DNA of 64,000 nucleotides from Saccharopolyspora oryzae (lineage in GTDB: Bacteria; Actinomycetota; Actinomycetes; Mycobacteriales; Pseudonocardiaceae): positions 1 through 64,000 of the forward strand of contig NZ_JAQGLA010000015.1 in assembly GCF_027853915.1 (NCBI RefSeq), written 5' to 3'. The notes under the pieces were generated by a model. The model searched no databases. It worked only from the letters and a program-made list of their open reading frames with translations, and was not told where the DNA came from. The position numbers and the translations under genes were made by a program. The stretch's first letter is position 1. Every line of letters starts with the position of its first letter. Positions 1-8,439 of the stretch are shown in pieces.

Positions 1-158
1 GACCACCATCGCCGCTGACGACCCCCGACACCTCTCACTCCGAACCGAAACGCCGGTGCCGCTCCGAGGCCTCGGCGGACCGCGGCACGCATCAAGCAGG
101 CAACGCGGAAGGCAGGAGATCCAACCCCGAACTTCCTTTCACCAGAAGGAGAGCCGCA

Positions 159-1088
159 ATGCTGCGCAGCACCTTGCTGGCCGCCGCCCGTTCCCAGGGC
201 GTGCGCCACCTCGTCGAGGCCAACCCGCTGACCAAGCCGGTCGTCAAGCGGTTCGTCGCCGGGACCACCCCCGAGGACGCGGTCACCGCCACCCGCGCGC
301 TCCGCGACCAGGGCATGCACGTCACCCTCGACCACCTCGGTGAGGACACCCTCGACGCGCAGCAGGCCAACGACACCGTCCGCGCCTACGAGCGGATGCT
401 CTCGGTGCTCAAGGCCGAGGGCCTGGCCGACCGGGCCGAGGTGTCGGTGAAGCTCTCCGCCGTGGGCCAGTTCCTGCCCAGCGACGGCGAGAAGATCGCG
501 CTGGACAACGCGCGGCTGATCTGCGAGGCAGCGGCCGACGCGGGCACCACGGTCACCCTGGACATGGAGGACCACACCACCACCGACTCCACCCTGGGCA
601 TCCTCCGCGACCTGCGGGTGGACTTCCCGTGGGTCGGCGCGGTGCTGCAGGCCTACCTGCACCGCACCGAGCAGGACTGCCGCGACCTGGCGACCGAGGG
701 TTCGCGGGTGCGCCTGTGCAAGGGCGCCTACTCCGAGCCGGCTTCGGTGGCCTACCAGGACAAGGGCGAGGTCGACCGCTCCTACGTGCGCTGCCTGAAG
801 ATCCTGATGAACGGCGAGGGCTACCCGATGGTGGCCAGCCACGACCCGCGGATGGTCTCGATCGCCACCGACCTGGCGGCCCGGGCCGGGCGCGACGCGG
901 ACAGCTTCGAGTACCAGATGCTGTACGGCATCCGCACCGAGGAGCAGCGGCGGATCGCGGCCGAGGGCGGCAAGCTGCGGGTCTACGTGGCCTACGGCGA
1001 CGAGTGGTACGGCTACTTCATGCGCCGTCTCGCCGAGCGCCCGGCGAACCTGGCGTTCTTCCTGCGCTCCCTGATCACCCAGAGCTGA
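159..1088 (+). CDS. Proline dehydrogenase (monofunctional PRODH)
   Basis: Predicted FAD-dependent proline dehydrogenase, which oxidises L-proline to pyrroline-5-carboxylate, the first step of proline catabolism. The 309-residue protein matches the single-domain PRODH barrel in length. Family signatures are visible: RLCKGAY at residues 185-191, QMLYGIR at 253-259, and DEWYGYFMRRLAERP at 281-295, the C-terminal substrate-binding helix with its paired arginines. The ATG is preceded by a strong AGAAGGAGAG ribosome site. The pyrroline-5-carboxylate dehydrogenase partner is not inside the window; it may lie just upstream, since only about 158 non-coding bases precede this gene. A hairpin terminator follows. 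The family call is secure. Confidence 0.95.
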   Translation: MLRSTLLAAARSQGVRHLVEANPLTKPVVKRFVAGTTPEDAVTATRALRDQGMHVTLDHLGEDTLDAQQANDTVRAYERMLSVLKAEGLADRAEVSVKLSAVGQFLPSDGEKIALDNARLICEAAADAGTTVTLDMEDHTTTDSTLGILRDLRVDFPWVGAVLQAYLHRTEQDCRDLATEGSRVRLCKGAYSEPASVAYQDKGEVDRSYVRCLKILMNGEGYPMVASHDPRMVSIATDLAARAGRDADSFEYQMLYGIRTEEQRRIAAEGGKLRVYVAYGDEWYGYFMRRLAERPANLAFFLRSLITQS

Positions 1089-1103
1089 CGCACCCCCGAC
1101 GAG

Positions 1104-1139
1104 CAGGCCCGGCCCGATCCCCCTTCCGGGCCGGGCCTG
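1104..1139 (+). terminator. Rho-independent-like terminator after proline dehydrogenase
   Basis: A 13-bp perfect stem (CAGGCCCGGCCCG pairing with CGGGCCGGGCCTG) with a 10-nt loop lies 15 bp after the stop codon. It is followed by a short T-containing stretch rather than a long T run, as is common in actinomycetes. Confidence 0.75.
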
Positions 1140-1229
1140 TTCACGTGGGGATCGACACTTCCCGTTCGGCCGGGCCTTCCCCGCAAATACCCTGGAACGG
1201 CACGACCACGAGCGGGAAGAGGGATTTCG

Positions 1230-2009
1230 TTGAAGCCCAGCTACTTCGAACGGCTCGACGCGAACCGGTTCAAGCCGACCGCCCACGCCAGCGGCGCGTG
1301 GCGCAGCGACGAGCAGCACTTCAGCCCGCTGGGCGGACTGCTGGTCCACGCCATCGAGCGCTCGGTCGGACCGCGTCCGGGCCTGCTGATCAGCCGGATC
1401 AGCTTCGACATCCTGGGCAAGATCGACCTCGACGAGTTCGAGGTGCAGGTGGAGACGCTGCGCCCGGGCCGCACCATCGAGCTGGTGGAGGCCACCGCGA
1501 TCATCGGCGGGCGCCCCGTGGTCCGCGCCCGCGCCTGGTACCTCTCCGCGCAGGACACCAGCTCCGTCTCCGGTGGCCAGCCCGAACCGCTGCCGCACCC
1601 GGACGCGCTGGAGCCCTGGCCGATGAGCTCGGTGTGGGACGGCGGGTTCATCGCGTCGCTGGAGGCCCGCACGGTCGGGGAACCGCAGCCCGGGCGCACC
1701 ACGGCGTGGGTGTCGACCTCCTACGACCTGGTCGCCGGTGAGCAGGCCGGCCCGGTGGCGTCGTACGTCGCGCTCGTCGACACCGCCAACGGCATCGCCG
1801 TCCGCCAGCACCCGACGGAGTGGATGTTCCCCAACGTCGACCTGACGATCCACTTCCACCGCCAGCCGGAGGGCGACTGGACCGGCCTGGACACCGCGGT
1901 CATCTTCGGCGCCGACGGTCGCGGCATCACCAGCACAGTCCTGCACGACACCCGGGGCCCGGTCGGCCGCGCCGAGCAGATGCTCACCGTCCGATCCCTG
2001 AGCCAGTAA
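1230..2009 (+). CDS. Acyl-CoA thioesterase family protein (hotdog fold)
   Basis: A 259-residue protein resembling the double-hotdog acyl-CoA thioesterases (TesB/4HBT_3 type), which hydrolyse acyl-CoA to free acid and CoA. The N-terminal half has the usual pattern of a GG-containing helix (residues 35-40, LGGLLVHAIE) followed by strands, and the C-terminal half reads as a second hotdog with a WMFPNVDLTIHFHR-like strand. The start is a TTG, chosen because a GGGAAGAGGG ribosome site lies immediately upstream and the reading frame has typical codon use from there. The substrate is unknown. A perfect palindrome separates it from the convergent CGNR gene. Confidence 0.75.
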   Translation: MKPSYFERLDANRFKPTAHASGAWRSDEQHFSPLGGLLVHAIERSVGPRPGLLISRISFDILGKIDLDEFEVQVETLRPGRTIELVEATAIIGGRPVVRARAWYLSAQDTSSVSGGQPEPLPHPDALEPWPMSSVWDGGFIASLEARTVGEPQPGRTTAWVSTSYDLVAGEQAGPVASYVALVDTANGIAVRQHPTEWMFPNVDLTIHFHRQPEGDWTGLDTAVIFGADGRGITSTVLHDTRGPVGRAEQMLTVRSLSQ

Positions 2010-2021
2010 CTCCGCCGCCGC

Positions 2022-2041
2022 AGGGGCTTCCGGAAGCCCCT
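2022..2041. terminator. Bidirectional terminator, 20-bp perfect palindrome
   Basis: The sequence AGGGGCTTCC is followed directly by its reverse complement. It fills the space between the convergent thioesterase stop (2009) and the stop of the CGNR gene (2042), so it can serve both strands. Confidence 0.7.
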
Positions 2042-2599
2042 TCAGGTGGTGCGGTGCCGGGCTCGGTGGTTGGCGACGTTGATCCTGTTCCCGCAGAGGT
2101 CCGGGGTGCAGTAGCGGCGGCGGCCCGCCTTGCTGGTGTCGACGAACGCACCTTCGCAGTCCGGCGAGGCGCAGTGGCGGAAGCGGTTGTGCCCCAACGC
2201 GCGCAGCGCTCCGAGCAGGCCGAGGCCGGCGAGTGCCGCGAGTTCGTCGACCAGGGGTGAATCCGGGGCTGTTTCCACCTGCCACTTCCACCGGCCGTCG
2301 GCGTCCCGGCCGAGGAGCGGGCCGATGCCTGCCCGTCGCACCAGGTCCGCTGCGCCTTCGGCAACCTGGTCTTCGTCCTCCGCGTCGAGGAGGACGCGCA
2401 GTTCCCGGCGGAGTTCGTGCACCTCGGCGAGGTCGTCCGCCGTCAGCTCCGCATCGACTCCGCGCTCGTCCAGGAATCTTCGCAGGTCAGGAAGCGCCGC
2501 CAGGGCTTCGCCCGCGATGCGGCGGACCTCCGGTGCGGTGTTGACCAGGTCGGTCGCGAGACCAGCACCCCTTGCGTAATCGTTGAAATCTATTTTCAA
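2042..2599 (-). CDS. ABATE/CGNR zinc-finger regulator
   Basis: A 185-residue protein with the architecture of the ABATE-domain plus CGNR zinc-finger family, putative stress-related DNA-binding regulators. The N-terminal 1-130 region is the helical ABATE-like domain. The C-terminal finger is visible as C143 and C148 (CASPDC) and C164 and C169 in CTPDLCGNR (residues 164-172), followed by a basic tail. The start is a TTG with GAGG spaced 8 bases upstream on the minus strand. It is divergent from the hydrolase at 2663. Two matching TGAAA-N5-TTTCA palindromes lie between the genes, one over this gene's start, which suggests autoregulation (inference). Confidence 0.85.
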   Translation of the reverse strand: MKIDFNDYARGAGLATDLVNTAPEVRRIAGEALAALPDLRRFLDERGVDAELTADDLAEVHELRRELRVLLDAEDEDQVAEGAADLVRRAGIGPLLGRDADGRWKWQVETAPDSPLVDELAALAGLGLLGALRALGHNRFRHCASPDCEGAFVDTSKAGRRRYCTPDLCGNRINVANHRARHRTT

Positions 2600-2643
2600 A
2601 GCTTACCTCGCCCGCTACGGTAACCGGTGAAACTCACTTTCAC
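2583..2643. promoter_or_regulatory. Paired TGAAA-N5-TTTCA operators in a divergent promoter
   Basis: Two palindromes of identical design: TTGAAA-TCTAT-TTTCAA (2583-2599) and GTGAAA-CTCAC-TTTCAC (2627-2643). Their centres are 44 bp apart, close to four helical turns. The first covers the start codon of the CGNR gene and the second lies 20 bp upstream of the hydrolase gene. They look like sites for a dimeric regulator, probably the CGNR protein itself. Confidence 0.5.
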
Positions 2644-2662
2644 ACCTTAGCTTGGAGGTTCG

Positions 2663-3493
2663 ATGGGATCCACGACCTGGCGGCTCGACGGGCGGGTCCG
2701 GGTGTCCGGCGGCGAGGTCGCCACCGGCGTGTTCGGCGATGGGCCGCCCGTGGTCCTCGTGCACGGCACGCCCGCGTGGTCGTACCTGTGGCGCGACGTC
2801 GTCCCGGTGCTGGCCGAGCGGTTCACCGTGCACGTGTGGGACCTGCTCGGGTTCGGCGACTCGCGCCCGGACCCGGGCATCGCGCCGTCCATCGCGCGGC
2901 AGGCCCGGACGCTGGCCGAGCTCGTCGAGCACTGGCGCCTGGAGTCGCCCGGCCTCGTCGGCCACGACATCGGCGGCGGCACCGTGATGCGGGCCCACCT
3001 GGTCGAACAGGTCCCGGCCAGCCACCTCGCGCTGCTCGACGCGGCGGTGATCGGGCCGTGGAACACGCCGTTCACCGAGCACATGCAGCGCTACGCGGAG
3101 GCCTACCGGACGATGCCGCCGCGCGTGTTCGCCGACATCATCGCCCCGCGCATGCGCACCGCCGCGCACCGCATGTCCGACGCCTCCGCGGCGGCCTACC
3201 TCGAGCCGTGGACGGGCAGCGACGGGCAGCAGCGGTGGGTCGACCAGGTTGCGGCGATCAGCTTCGAGGACACCTGCGAAGCCGTCGCCCGCCTCGACGA
3301 GGTCACCGCGCCGACGCTGGTGCTGTGGGGTGAACACGACGAATGGCTCGTCCCATCGGTCGGAGATCGGCTCGCCGCGGCCATTCCCGGCGCCCGTCGA
3401 GCAACCGTTCCCGGTGCCGGGCACTTCGTTGCCGAAGACAACCCGCGGGATACCGCCGCTGAGCTGATCCGGTTCTTCGAGAGCCGTTCCTAA
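2663..3493 (+). CDS. Alpha/beta hydrolase with Asp nucleophile (haloalkane dehalogenase-like)
   Basis: A 276-residue alpha/beta hydrolase. The oxyanion motif HGTPAW is at residues 34-39. The nucleophile elbow GHDIGG at 100-105 carries an aspartate (D102) rather than serine, as in haloalkane dehalogenases, fluoroacetate dehalogenases and epoxide hydrolases. The acid is probably D226 (WGEHDEW) and the base H254 (GAGHF). It is therefore expected to hydrolyse a C-halogen bond or an epoxide through an ester intermediate; the substrate cannot be told from sequence. The ATG is preceded by GGAGG with good spacing. It is divergent from the CGNR regulator and probably controlled by it. Confidence 0.85.
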   Translation: MGSTTWRLDGRVRVSGGEVATGVFGDGPPVVLVHGTPAWSYLWRDVVPVLAERFTVHVWDLLGFGDSRPDPGIAPSIARQARTLAELVEHWRLESPGLVGHDIGGGTVMRAHLVEQVPASHLALLDAAVIGPWNTPFTEHMQRYAEAYRTMPPRVFADIIAPRMRTAAHRMSDASAAAYLEPWTGSDGQQRWVDQVAAISFEDTCEAVARLDEVTAPTLVLWGEHDEWLVPSVGDRLAAAIPGARRATVPGAGHFVAEDNPRDTAAELIRFFESRS

Positions 3494-3768
3494 CTCGTGA
3501 ACGGCGATGGTCGCAAGAACCGCCACCGCCACTCACGACTCCACGAAACACCAGGTCAGGCCACCTGATAGCGAAAAAGTCAAGTCGCGACTGACACTGG
3601 TACCGGCAATTTGTCAAATTGCTTCGGTGAACTGCGTTTTTGGAAATGCCGGATTGTTTCCGGTACTGTTCGGCGCACGGGAAATCGCAGTCGGGGGTGT
3701 CTTGTGCCCTTCGACGACTGCTGGACGGAGGACCGACAATTTCCGCTCGACGATCCGGCATTCCAGAC
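3494..3768. other. AT-richer intergenic region with palindrome
   Basis: This stretch upstream of the SNF2 gene is less GC-rich than its surroundings. It holds a palindrome GCAATTT-GTC-AAATTGC (3606-3622) that could be an operator or the terminator of the hydrolase gene. Codon bias in the SNF2 frame is absent here until about 3770. Confidence 0.4.
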
Positions 3769-6519
3769 CGGTTGCAGGCGACGTTCCGCCCGGACCGAGC
3801 CGAACTCGCCCTCTGGGGCACGGCGGATCCCGCGAAAGCGGCGCGCGAACTCGGCTTCCCGAACGGCGGTGAGGACGAGCTGGCCACCGTGCTGCCCGAC
3901 GACGGCGAGGTCGCGGCGGCTGATCTGCCCTCGGTCGTGGTGCCGATCGCCGACGCGCTCGCGCCGCTGGCCGCGCTGCCGTCCCCGGACCGCTGGCCCG
4001 CGTGGCAGCGGCCCGGGGATTCGCTGATCGCCTGGGGTGTGGCAGCGAAACTGGCGTTGGAGCACGTCACCGCCGGGCACCTGGTCCCCGACGTGCGCGG
4101 CGAGACAGCGTGCTGGCGGCTGGCGAACCTGCACGACACCCGGTTCGCCGCGCTGGCCGGCGCGATGCCCCCGGCCGCGCACGCGCTGCGCCGCGACGGC
4201 GGGATGTGGACCGCACCGGAGATGCTGGCCGCCTTCGGCGACACCGTCGCCGACACCTGCGCACGCGGCGAGGCGATCACCGACGCCGGAGCGTGGATCA
4301 CAGCGCTGACCAGCCCGGATCCGACCGCGCAGCTGGACGGGACCACACGGTCCGCGCTGCAGGAATGGGCCCGGGAGCTGCCGTCGGACCCGGTCGAGCC
4401 GCTCGGCGGGAACCTCGAGCTCCGCCTGGAGGTCCCCGCTGATGACGACGAACCCTGGCTGGTGGGCTTCCACCTGCAATCCGCCGCCGAGCCGCGGGTT
4501 TCGGTGTCCGCCGAACGCGTCTGGTCGGCCGGCAACGCCACTTTGGAGCTGCCTGGCACCACCATCGGTGCACCGCAAGACGCACTGGTGCAAGGCCTGG
4601 CCGAGGCCGCGCGAATCTTCCGCCCGCTGGATGCGGCGCTGTCCGAGCAACGCCCCACCCGAGCGCGCCTGGACGCCAACCAGGCCGCCGAGTTCCTGGC
4701 GACCAGCCCGGAGCTGACCGCGGCGGGCATCGCCGTCGACGTGCCGAGCGACCTCGCCGGAGTGCGTCGGCTGCGCGGACGCCTGCACGCCGAGGACGGC
4801 GCGGAGTTCCGCTGGCAAGCCGTGATCGGCGACGAGGTGCTGCGCGCGGAGGAGCTCGACGAGCTGATCGCGCTGGGCCGTCCGCTGGTGCGCTGGCACG
4901 GCCGCTGGGTGAGCATCGACGTGCGGGAAGCCGAGGAAGTCCGCGCCAGGCTTGGGAAGGCCCAGGCGTTCTCGGAGTCCGAAGCCCTGGCCGCAGTGCT
5001 GGAAGGACGGCGGTCCACCGAGTTCGGCGAGGTCGACGTCTCCGCCGGTGGCCGCCTGCGAGCGCTGGTGGAACGCCTGGGCGAGCCGACGTCCGAACCC
5101 GTGCTGACCGGTGTCGATGCGACGCTGCGCAGCTACCAGCAGCGCGGTGCCGCCTGGTTGCAGAACATGGCCGAGCTGGGCTTCGGCGCGGTCCTCGCCG
5201 ACGACATGGGTCTGGGCAAGACGCTGCAGACCATCGCGCTGCTGGCCGCCCGCGCCGGGGACCGACCGCAGCTGGTGGTGTGCCCGACGTCAGTGCTGGA
5301 CAACTGGCAGCGCGAGCTCCACCGGTTCGCGCCGAAGCTCCCGGTGCTGCGCCACCACGGCCCGCGGCGCCCGCTCGACCCGGCCGCGTTCACGCCCGGA
5401 TCCGTGGTCATCACCACCTATCCCCTGCTGCGCACCGACTTCCAGCTCCTGTCCGATGTGGACTGGGATGTCGTGGTACTGGACGAGGCGCAGCAGATCA
5501 AGAACCACTCCGGGCAGACCGCGCAGGCCGCCGGCCGGCTGCGCGCCCGCACCCGGGTGGCGCTGACCGGTACGCCGGTGGAGAACCGGCTCGCCGAGCT
5601 GTGGTCGATCATGCACTTCGCCAACCCCGGTCTGCTGGGCGGACCCGGCCGCTTCAAGGAGCGGTTCGCGGTCCCGATCGAGCGGTGGCACGACGCCGAG
5701 GCCACCCGGCGGCTGCGCTCGATCGTCGCGCCGTTCCTGCTGCGCCGCCGCAAGGACGAGGTCGCCACCGATCTGCCGCCCAAGGTCGAATCGGTGGTCA
5801 CCTGCGCGCTGACCGACGAGCAGGCCGCGCTGTACCGGAAGGCGGTGCGCGACTCGCTGGACGCGGGCTTGGGCACCGGGATCGGTCGGCGCGGCCGCAT
5901 CCTGAAGCTGCTGACCGCGCTCAAGCAGATCTGCAACCACCCGGCCCACTACCTCGGCGAATCCGGCCCGCTGCCCGGGCGATCCGGCAAGCTCACCCGC
6001 GCCGCCGAGATGCTGGGCGAGGTGGTCGCCGCCGGCGATCGGGCGCTGGTGTTCACCCAGTACCGGGTGATGGGCGAGCTGCTGGCCGGTCACCTGGCCG
6101 ACGAGCTGGGCCTGCCCGAGGTGCCGTTCCTGCACGGCGGGCTGAGCACCGCGCGCCGGCAGGCGATGGTGGACGCGTTCCAGGACGACGACACCGCTCC
6201 CCCGGTGCTCATCATCAGCCTCAAAGCCGGTGGCACCGGCCTGAACCTGACCCGTGCCACGCACGTCCTGCACTACGACCGCTGGTGGAACCCGGCTGTC
6301 GAGGACCAGGCGACCGACCGCGCGCACCGGATCGGCCAGTCCCGCAGCGTGCACGTCCACAAGCTGGTCGCGCACGGAACCCTCGAGGAGCGCATCACCG
6401 AACTGCTGGAGCAGAAGCGCGCGCTGGCCGATTCGGTGATCGGCAGCGGCGAGTCCTGGCTGACCGAGCTGACCGACGAGGCGCTGCGCGAGCTCGTCGA
6501 ACTGTCCACGGAGGACTGA
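3769..6519 (+). CDS. SNF2-family DNA-dependent ATPase/helicase
   Basis: A large Swi2/Snf2-type translocase. The N-terminal half (to about 5100) is the bacterial SNF2-associated region. The helicase core follows: motif I DDMGLGKTLQ (about 5200-5230), the Walker B box LDEAQQIKN (about 5480-5505), motif III LTGTPVEN (about 5560-5585), and the C-terminal motifs GGTGLNLTRA and DRAHRIGQ (about 6230-6340). Such proteins remodel DNA-protein complexes. The frame is open back to 3640. I place the start at TTG 3769 because third-position GC bias begins there; GTG 3697 is the alternative. The stop overlaps the start of the SWIM gene by one base, so the two are translationally coupled. Confidence 0.92.
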   Translation, partial: RLQATFRPDRAELALWGTADPAKAARELGFPNGGEDELATVLPDDGEVAAADLPSVVVPIADALAPLAALPSPDRWPAWQRPGDSLIAWGVAAKLALEHVTAGHLVPDVRGETACWRLANLHDTRFAALAGAMPPAAHALRRDGGMWTAPEMLAAFGDTVADTCARGEAITDAGAWITALTSPDPTAQLDGTTRSALQEWARELPSDPVEPLGGNLELRLEVPADDDEPWLVGFHLQSAAEPRVSVSAERVWSAGNATLELPGTTIGAPQDALVQGLAEAARIFRPLDAALSEQRPTRARLDANQAAEFLATSPELTAAGIAVDVPSDLAGVRRLRGRLHAEDGAEFRWQAVIGDEVLRAEELDELIALGRPLVRWHGRWVSIDVREAEEVRARLGKAQAFSESEALAAVLEGRRSTEFGEVDVSAGGRLRALVERLGEPTSEPVLTGVDATLRSYQQRGAAWLQNMAELGFGAVLADDMGLGKTLQTIALLAARAGDRPQLVVCPTSVLDNWQRELHRFAPKLPVLRHHGPRRPLDPAAFTPGSVVITTYPLLRTDFQLLSDVDWDVVVLDEAQQIKNHSGQTAQAAGRLRARTRVALTGTPVENRLAELWSIMHFANPGLLGGPGRFKERFAVPIERWHDAEATRRLRSIVAPFLLRRRKDEVATDLPPKVESVVTCALTDEQAALYRKAVRDSLDAGLGTGIGRRGRILKLLTALKQICNHPAHYLGESGPLPGRSGKLTRAAEMLGEVVAAGDRALVFTQYRVMGELLAGHLADELGLPEVPFLHGGLSTARRQAMVDAFQDDDTAPPVLIISLKAGGTGLNLTRATHVLHYDRWWNPAVEDQATDRAHRIGQSRSVHVHKLVAHGTLEERITELLEQKRALADSVIGSGESWLTELTDEALRELVELSTED

Positions 6520-7274
6520 TGTCGAACAAACGCCCTTCGGAAGCAACGGCTTTCGGCTCCACCTGGTGGGGTCGGCGCTGGCGGCGCGCGCTGGAATCGC
6601 TCGGCGCCACCTACCCGAACCCCCGCCTGCCGCACGGACGTTCGCTGGCCCGCCACGGAGCCGTGCAGGACCTCGTCGTCGCCCCCGGATCCGTCACCGC
6701 CCAAGTGCACGCGCGCGGCAAGGTCCTCGACGTGGTGCTGACGCTGCCCGCTTTCACCGACGCGGAATGGCGCACGGCGGTCACAGCGCTGGCCGGGCAG
6801 CTCCGGCACGCAGCCGCGCTCCTGCGGGGCGAGCTGCCGGAAGACGTGGACGACACGCTGCGCGAAGTGGACCTCTCGCTGTTCCCGCGGACCGGCGAAC
6901 TCGGGTCGACCTGCACGTGCCGCAGCCGCGCCGAACCCTGCGCGCACGCGACAGCCGTGCACTACGTGCTGGCACCCCGGCTCGACGACGACCCGTTCCT
7001 GCTGACCCGCCTGCGCGGCCGAGACCGCGACCCGCTCCTCGCGGACCTCCGCGCGGCCCGCTCCACGCCGGAGCTGGACCCGTCGACGCTGTTCACCGCA
7101 CGCGGTGACCTCGCGGCGATCGAGGTGCACCCGCACCGACCCGACGACCGCACCCCCGAAGCGCTGCACCTCCTCGGCCCAGCGCCCGACGTCGACGAGC
7201 ACACCTGGCAGCAGCTCATCGCCGCTGCGCAGCGAGCCCGCCGCCGCGCCTGGGAGCTGGCCGAGGGGTCGTGA
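6519..7274 (+). CDS. SWIM zinc-finger protein, partner of the SNF2 ATPase
   Basis: A 251-residue protein whose signature is the SWIM motif C-x-C-x(n)-C-x-H, seen as CTCRSRAEPCAH (encoded about 6910-6945). SWIM fingers bind DNA or protein, and in bacteria they are often encoded next to SNF2 helicases, which fits the one-base TGATG overlap here. The N-terminus starts with a TWWGRRW-type segment typical of these proteins. The C-terminal third is rich in Arg and Ala and probably helical. It ends inside the left arm of a 50-bp palindrome that serves as terminator. Confidence 0.88.
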   Translation: MSNKRPSEATAFGSTWWGRRWRRALESLGATYPNPRLPHGRSLARHGAVQDLVVAPGSVTAQVHARGKVLDVVLTLPAFTDAEWRTAVTALAGQLRHAAALLRGELPEDVDDTLREVDLSLFPRTGELGSTCTCRSRAEPCAHATAVHYVLAPRLDDDPFLLTRLRGRDRDPLLADLRAARSTPELDPSTLFTARGDLAAIEVHPHRPDDRTPEALHLLGPAPDVDEHTWQQLIAAAQRARRRAWELAEGS

Positions 7275-7315
7275 GTGCGTAACAGTGTTCGAACACTGTT
7301 ACGCACTCACGACCC
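7266..7315. terminator. 50-bp perfect palindrome, bidirectional terminator (GTGAGTGCG family)
   Basis: A perfect 50-bp palindrome centred on TTCGAA with arm GGGTCGTGAGTGCGTAACAG extended by five bases. It lies between the convergent SWIM gene and enoyl-CoA hydratase gene. The GTCGTGAGTGCG arm recurs in palindromes at 13602 and 44135, and looser versions occur at 38773, 46933 and 53410. Confidence 0.75.
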
Positions 7316-7323
7316 GGCGCCGC

Positions 7324-8103
7324 CTAGTTCCGCTTGCGGTTCAGGAATTCGGTCATGTACTTCTGCGGTTCGCCGGTGTCGAAGGCGGTGCCGAACTCGG
7401 CGACGCTGTCCGCGATGGCCTGGTCGAGGGGAAGCGCTTCCCAGGAACGCAGCAGCTTCTTCTGCTGGCGCACCGCGGCCGGGCCGAACTCGGCGAACCG
7501 GCGGGCGGTGCGGGCCACCGCATCGTCGAGTTCCTCGAGGGCGACGACCTCGTTCACCAGGCCCCACGACAGCGCGGTCTCCGCGTCGATGTTCTCCGCG
7601 GTGAGCATCAGCCAGTCGGCGCGGCCGCCGCCGATCAGCCTGGGCAGCAGGGCCGCGTGGATCACCGACGGGATGCCGACGGCGACCTCCGGCATCCCGA
7701 ACTTCGCGGTGCTGCTGCTGATCCGCAGGTCGCAGGCCGCCGCGACCTCCACGCCCACCCCGAGGCACCAGCCCGGCATGCGCGCGATCACCGGCGCCGG
7801 GAAGTCGCGAACCGCCTGGCACAGCCGCCGCAGGCCGTCGATGAACACCTCGGCGCTGCCCCGCTCCAACGTGGCCATCTCGGTGATGTCGGCACCGCCG
7901 ATGAACGCCCGGTCGCCGGTGCCGCGCAGCACCAGCGCCCGGACCTCGGGCCGTTCGGCCAGCTCGGCGATCGCTGCGGTCACCTCGCCGCTGACCGCGC
8001 TGTTGACGATGTTGAGCACCTTGGCGTTGCGGATCGTGACCGTGGCGATGCCGTCGTCGTCCACCACGCCGGTCGCGTGCTCGGTGTTGCTGATCTCGTT
8101 CAA
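7324..8103 (-). CDS. Enoyl-CoA hydratase/isomerase family protein
   Basis: A 259-residue crotonase-fold protein. The oxyanion segment FIGGADI, the central GWCLGVGVEVAAACD and the KFGMPEVAVGIPS stretch place one glutamate in each usual catalytic position (GVGVEV and MPEV), so hydratase activity is plausible. The frame stays open far upstream. I chose TTG 8103 because GGACGGAGCGG precedes it and similarity to the family starts there. The next gene upstream (8440) is about 340 bp away, across a repeated element, so it is probably transcribed alone. The substrate is unknown. Confidence 0.8.
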   Translation of the reverse strand: MNEISNTEHATGVVDDDGIATVTIRNAKVLNIVNSAVSGEVTAAIAELAERPEVRALVLRGTGDRAFIGGADITEMATLERGSAEVFIDGLRRLCQAVRDFPAPVIARMPGWCLGVGVEVAAACDLRISSSTAKFGMPEVAVGIPSVIHAALLPRLIGGGRADWLMLTAENIDAETALSWGLVNEVVALEELDDAVARTARRFAEFGPAAVRQQKKLLRSWEALPLDQAIADSVAEFGTAFDTGEPQKYMTEFLNRKRN

Positions 8104-8256
8104 GGCCGCTCCGTCCACCGCTGGTCCGTCGCGGCCGACCCTAAGCGCCCGGACGCGCGGGAACCAGACCCATTTCGCAACGCTAACGACCGAGCGGCAG
8201 AACGCGCAGGCCGGACGAGCTCTCAGCGCATTTCTTCGATCCTCGTTTTGTCTTTG

Positions 8257-8414
8257 ATGCGCCGCAGGCGCATAGCCCACCCTCGGCACTTGCACCGCCG
8301 CGGGTTCTCAGCGTTCGCCTGGCGAGGACGGCCCAGCCGCCGTGTATTGGCATACATAAGGCTGGGCACCCGCAGACCAGGCGGGCGCTGAGGTTCCGCT
8401 ACCGGCACCGCCAT
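8257..8414 (-). repeat. 158-bp structured repeat, copy A
   Basis: About 90% identical over 158 bp (15 mismatches by my count) to an inverted copy at 62547-62704. Read on the minus strand it folds into nested stems: CTCAGCG/CGCTGAG, GCCTGG/CCAGGC, CCCAGCC/GGCTGGG and TGTAT/ATACA closed by loop GCCA, followed by a separate hairpin ATGCGCC-TGC-GGCGCAT. In copy B the third stem reads CCCGACT/AGTCGGG, so three pairs changed on both sides. Copy A is also flanked by a 10-bp inverted repeat, TTGTCTTTGA (8248-8257) and TCAAAGACAA (8426-8435), which copy B lacks. No known RNA family is recognised. It fills most of the gap between genes at 8103 and 8440. Confidence 0.8.
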
Positions 8415-8439
8415 GCAAAAGGAGTTCAAAGACAAGCAC

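Noticed and set aside
1-158. Possible end of a pyrroline-5-carboxylate dehydrogenase gene at the left edge
   Set aside because: One frame stops at base 18, too short to identify, and nothing in it matches the usual C-terminus of that enzyme.
3697-3768. Upstream start for the SNF2 gene at GTG 3697, TTG 3640 or an ATT near 3739
   Set aside because: Third-position GC bias in this frame is lacking before about 3770, although a GGAGGA near 3726 leaves the choice open.
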